DNA from: Mucispirillum schaedleri
GTDB taxonomy: Bacteria > Chrysiogenota > Deferribacteres > Deferribacterales > Mucispirillaceae
DNA length: 64,000 bases
Assembly: GCA_949287985.1 (NCBI GenBank)
Contig: CASEIN010000047.1
Span: 44,131-108,130 of the forward strand
Reading direction: 5' to 3'
Under the pieces are notes generated by a model, which saw only the letters and a list, made by a program, of their open reading frames with translations, made no database searches and was not told where the DNA came from. The stretch's first letter is position 1. Every line of letters starts with the position of its first letter. Below are positions 61,535 through 64,000 of the stretch, piece after piece. Made by a program: the position numbers and the translations under genes.

Positions 61535-63043
61535 TTAAAAACTGCTTTTAATACATTCCTGTGAGTCTTTACTTACACCTTTAGGACATAGTATAAAGGA
61601 ACCATGCTGATCCCAATCGCCCCAGAATGTTCCAAATTCTGAACCAGCCGAATCCCATACATTAACTTCATTTTTATTCCATCCACCACTTTGACCTTGA
61701 CAGTTAAAATTACCAGATGAAAAACTACTGTAAATATCAAAATCGTTTTGTCTAAATAAATTAAAATTATTTAAAAAAGTTCTGCCTACTCTATATGTCT
61801 TAACCACACCATTACTACATGAGTGCGTTCCAGCACTCGTATTTTTATCCCAACTTGTGCTTGTATATAAGTTTACAAGGACAGTTTGTTTTTTTGAAAT
61901 ATTAATAGGTTCAGGATTATTTTCAGCTTTAAATTCCATATTTATATTATATATACCAGCTTGTTTATAAATATGTTCAATTATTGCATTTCCTGAGGAT
62001 TCTAAATTTAAAGAATCATCTCCCATTTGCCAGCTAATTGATGGATTAAGAAATTTTGCTTTATTATATTGTGGTTGACATCTTATTTTTAGTGCATCCT
62101 CATGGTTATCATTAACAATAGCAGTAGAACAATTGAAATTAATATCATTTTCATTTAAAGGAACATTAATTGTGGCTTTTCTGGTTTCAGATATATTTGT
62201 TCCATCAATAGTTGCTGTAACATAAACAGGATAATCATAATTATTTTGTGTTAAAGTAAATGTTTGAGTATCACCACTACGAACTTCACCATTAAATATC
62301 CATTCATAAGTTAGCCTACCAACTGTAGCAGTAGGATTAACTCCATTCTTTCTTACATCACAATTAAATATACGCTCACCTGCAGTACCTTCATTTGTGC
62401 AGTTAATATCAAAATTATTAATTTTTGGTTTTTCTATTGTAACATTGTAAAGCTCATTACTTTTAAATGTATAATCTAAACTTGGAATATATGCTGATAT
62501 CATAATTCTATCAGTAATATTTCCAAAATTATCTCCATCAGGCCAACTTGAAATTACTCTGCTTACCATCTGACCAGTTGCTGTTGTTCCATCATCGAAT
62601 TGCCAATTATATTCAATTTCATTATCATAATCTGATATACTACTTATGACATATTCAATAATATTTGCACCTTTAGAGCTAGCTTTCCCTGTAATTTTAA
62701 TATCAGAAATAATAGGAACTTCAATTTCAATTTCTTTTTGAACTTGAGTAACGATATTACTTTCTTCAATAGTTGCAGTTAAAATCACATTATACTTTCC
62801 AAATTTTTCAAAAGTATGACTCACTTCCTGTCCACTACTTTTTTTACCATCACCAAAATTCCATGAAAACTCAAAAGTTCCAAAATCACTCTTTCCAAGA
62901 GCCTTGAAATTAATTGTTTTAATATCTGTTGAGTTAGGAGAATAGATAAAATCAACGCTATCTGTTCCATCAGCACAACCAGTGATAATTGTAAATATTG
63001 ATAAACAAATAATCACCATAACTACTAAAAATTTTGTTTTCAT
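61535..63043 (-). CDS. Surface lipoprotein with four PKD-like domains
   Basis: 502 residues from the ATG at 63043 (GGAGG five nt upstream); a longer frame to 63103 is rejected. The lipobox is FTIITGC. At least two segments have the PKD pattern W-x-FGDG ... HTF-x-x-[FY]GxYNV (SWNFGDGKKSSG, YNWQFDDGTTATG), and two more are degenerate (YEWIFNGEV, SWQMGDDSLN). The last 85 residues are a Cys- and Trp-rich domain. PKD arrays are usually extracellular adhesive stalks. Located beside conjugation genes, so mating-pair adhesion is a reasonable guess. Confidence 0.75.
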   Translation of the reverse strand: MKTKFLVVMVIICLSIFTIITGCADGTDSVDFIYSPNSTDIKTINFKALGKSDFGTFEFSWNFGDGKKSSGQEVSHTFEKFGKYNVILTATIEESNIVTQVQKEIEIEVPIISDIKITGKASSKGANIIEYVISSISDYDNEIEYNWQFDDGTTATGQMVSRVISSWPDGDNFGNITDRIMISAYIPSLDYTFKSNELYNVTIEKPKINNFDINCTNEGTAGERIFNCDVRKNGVNPTATVGRLTYEWIFNGEVRSGDTQTFTLTQNNYDYPVYVTATIDGTNISETRKATINVPLNENDINFNCSTAIVNDNHEDALKIRCQPQYNKAKFLNPSISWQMGDDSLNLESSGNAIIEHIYKQAGIYNINMEFKAENNPEPINISKKQTVLVNLYTSTSWDKNTSAGTHSCSNGVVKTYRVGRTFLNNFNLFRQNDFDIYSSFSSGNFNCQGQSGGWNKNEVNVWDSAGSEFGTFWGDWDQHGSFILCPKGVSKDSQECIKSSF

Positions 63044-63059
63044 ATTTTCCTCCATTATA

Positions 63060-63593
63060 TTATTGTATCTCTGAAAAGAGATATAATTTATAACCTTTGT
63101 CATTTAAATAATCACTCCAATATTTGCAGTAATCTATTAATTTATGCTTATATATTTCATTAAATTTATATGTTTTTGAGTGATACATGGCAATTCTTGT
63201 TAATAAATCACCAGAATCATTTTTAATATGTTCTTTAATTTTGAATGCTGCGACTTCAAAAGAAAAGCAGTCATCTTTTAAAAAATCCTGGTATGTTAAA
63301 TTAAGATTATATTTGTTATTAAGATCCTTAATGTAGTCAGAGTTGATTTGCATTACTCCATAATCAAAAGTATTATTATTATTTTTTGAAATAGTATCAA
63401 TATTTCCATTTTCTATGCTGGATATCGCAAGTAATACATCAATTGGAACATTGAATTTCACACTAGCAGCAATAGAACAGGATAGTTTTTTTTCAATACT
63501 CATTCTGTTTTCTTTATATGGTATAAATTCTTTTGCATATAAAGTATGGTTACAAGCTATTAATATTATTAAAATTATTAATTTATTTTTCAT
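63060..63593 (-). CDS. trbN: Lytic transglycosylase, TrbN/VirB1-like
   Basis: 177 residues from the ATG at 63593 (AAGGAGG nine nt upstream). A signal peptide ends TLYAK. The SLT fold is marked by the catalytic Glu in LLAISSIENG and by FDYGVMQINSDY, the GxMQIN motif. Type IV secretion systems use such enzymes to open the wall for the channel. Its start lies 11 nt inside the end of the trbL-like gene, so they are coupled. Confidence 0.85.
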   Translation of the reverse strand: MKNKLIILIILIACNHTLYAKEFIPYKENRMSIEKKLSCSIAASVKFNVPIDVLLAISSIENGNIDTISKNNNNTFDYGVMQINSDYIKDLNNKYNLNLTYQDFLKDDCFSFEVAAFKIKEHIKNDSGDLLTRIAMYHSKTYKFNEIYKHKLIDYCKYWSDYLNDKGYKLYLFSEIQ

Positions 63594-64000
63594 TTTTTTT
63601 AACCTCCTTATCTTTATTAGCCTCTGTATTGGTCGTGGCATCATTTTGGTTACTAGGATTGTTTGTTATTTCATTAGAATTTCCAAATACACTGCTAAGT
63701 TTATCAGATACAGCAGCAATAGCTTTACCTCCATAATAAGCTTTACCAGCTGCATTCTTTTGTTTATTATACATTGGGTTTAAAGATGTATCTTCCCCTC
63801 TGTTTTCTGCTTCTTTCTTTTTTTCACCAATCTCTTTATTTTTATTGTAATCTTTATACCCAGTTATTGCATTTTTACCAGCATTGGCAGAACCAGATAT
63901 AATACTGGATATTTTTTGTGCTGTATTTTGTGCAAGAGAAATGCCACCCATAAGAGTTAATCCTGACATATTACCCCATGCATTACTTACTAAATTAGAG
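63583..64000 (-). CDS. trbL: TrbL-like conjugal transfer membrane protein, C-terminal part (truncated by window edge)
   Basis: The frame is open to the window end, so only the last 138 residues are seen and an internal Met at 63969 is not the start. Visible are the end of a small-residue-rich region (SGLTLMGGISLAQNTAQKI) and a long hydrophilic Lys/Asn/Glu tail, the usual C-terminus of TrbL/VirB6-type channel proteins. Identification rests on this profile and on the adjacent transglycosylase, so it is moderate. Confidence 0.55.
   Translation of the reverse strand, partial: SNLVSNAWGNMSGLTLMGGISLAQNTAQKISSIISGSANAGKNAITGYKDYNKNKEIGEKKKEAENRGEDTSLNPMYNKQKNAAGKAYYGGKAIAAVSDKLSSVFGNSNEITNNPSNQNDATTNTEANKDKEVKKNEK

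Larger units (their letters stand above)
44034..64000. mobile_element. IncP-Tra1-like conjugative element (left part; right end beyond window)
   Basis: From the tRNA-Arg fragment rightward, nearly every gene belongs to conjugation, replication, toxin or surface functions. traL, traK-like, oriT, traJ, traI, traG, traF, traE(topo III), a small traD-position gene and a traC-like gene follow RP4 Tra1 order. KorB-type operators recur. A TrbL fragment at the right edge shows the mating-pair region lies further right. No integrase is visible, so the mode of integration is inferred only from the tRNA scar. The left boundary could instead be the direct repeat at 43184. Confidence 0.85.

Noticed and set aside
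1..64000. CRISPR arrays, complete tRNA or rRNA genes, IS elements
   Set aside because: No regularly spaced repeats, no transposase frames and no complete structural RNA gene seen on either strand.

Overview
The window is AT-rich (roughly 30% G+C by eye) and comes from a Gram-negative bacterium. It encodes LapA/LapB (lipopolysaccharide assembly), outer-membrane barrel proteins, lipobox lipoproteins and TrmFO. The dprA-topA-trmFO-xerC order, together with Csd4-like and Csd6-like peptidoglycan-trimming enzymes that in Helicobacter and Campylobacter give helical cell shape, suggests a curved or spiral host-associated bacterium. My best guess is a member of Deferribacterota resembling Mucispirillum; this is inference and no phylogenetic marker was tested.

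Region 1 (1-43.1 kb) is chromosomal. At the left edge are two tandem copies of a lipoprotein locus whose promoters carry a C9 tract between the -35 and -10 boxes. A third copy of the promoter, at 23.8 kb, drives a frameshifted lipoprotein gene. Between them lie, on the minus strand, dprA-topA-trmFO-xerC and a DinJ/YoeB-type toxin-antitoxin pair. On the plus strand is a long co-directional block: RNA methyltransferase, csd6-like, csd4-like, thiE, thiL, then a fapA-like gene, an ExeA-like ATPase, trkA, trkH, hypF and a DUF4340 protein. Next come gpsA, ilvE and polA, a two-gene restriction-modification cassette (28.4-30.4 kb), a GGDEF gene and hisD. The minus strand then carries a MORN-type repeat protein, two outer-membrane proteins with a lipoprotein, and a chain running MarR-MFS-HIT-lapA-lapB-mutS-zinc-ribbon.

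Region 2 (about 43.2-64 kb) is the left part of a conjugative element whose transfer genes match the Tra1 region of IncP plasmids (RP4/RK2) in order and content: traL and a traK-like gene leftward, an oriT, then traJ, traI relaxase, traG coupling protein, traF peptidase, a topoisomerase III (traE), a small acidic gene (traD position) and a giant ArdC/TraC-like protein rightward. The right edge carries a lytic transglycosylase and a partial TrbL, so the mating-pair genes continue beyond the window. Three perfect copies of the IncP KorB operator TTTAGC(G/C)GCTAAA sit in front of element genes, implying a KorB-type global regulator outside the window. The putative nic sequence also resembles that of RP4.

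The left end of the element is the least conventional part. It has a 41-nt 5' half of a tRNA-Arg(CCU) gene, three nested inverted repeats, and a protein joining winged-helix, replication-initiator-like N-terminal domains to a C-terminal sigma-70-like module. Two long direct repeats flank this block. Beside it are two tiny hydrophobic-peptide genes with antisense-strand terminators, resembling a type I toxin-antitoxin arrangement. Cargo includes a VapD-type toxin with a putative partner, and surface or secreted proteins.
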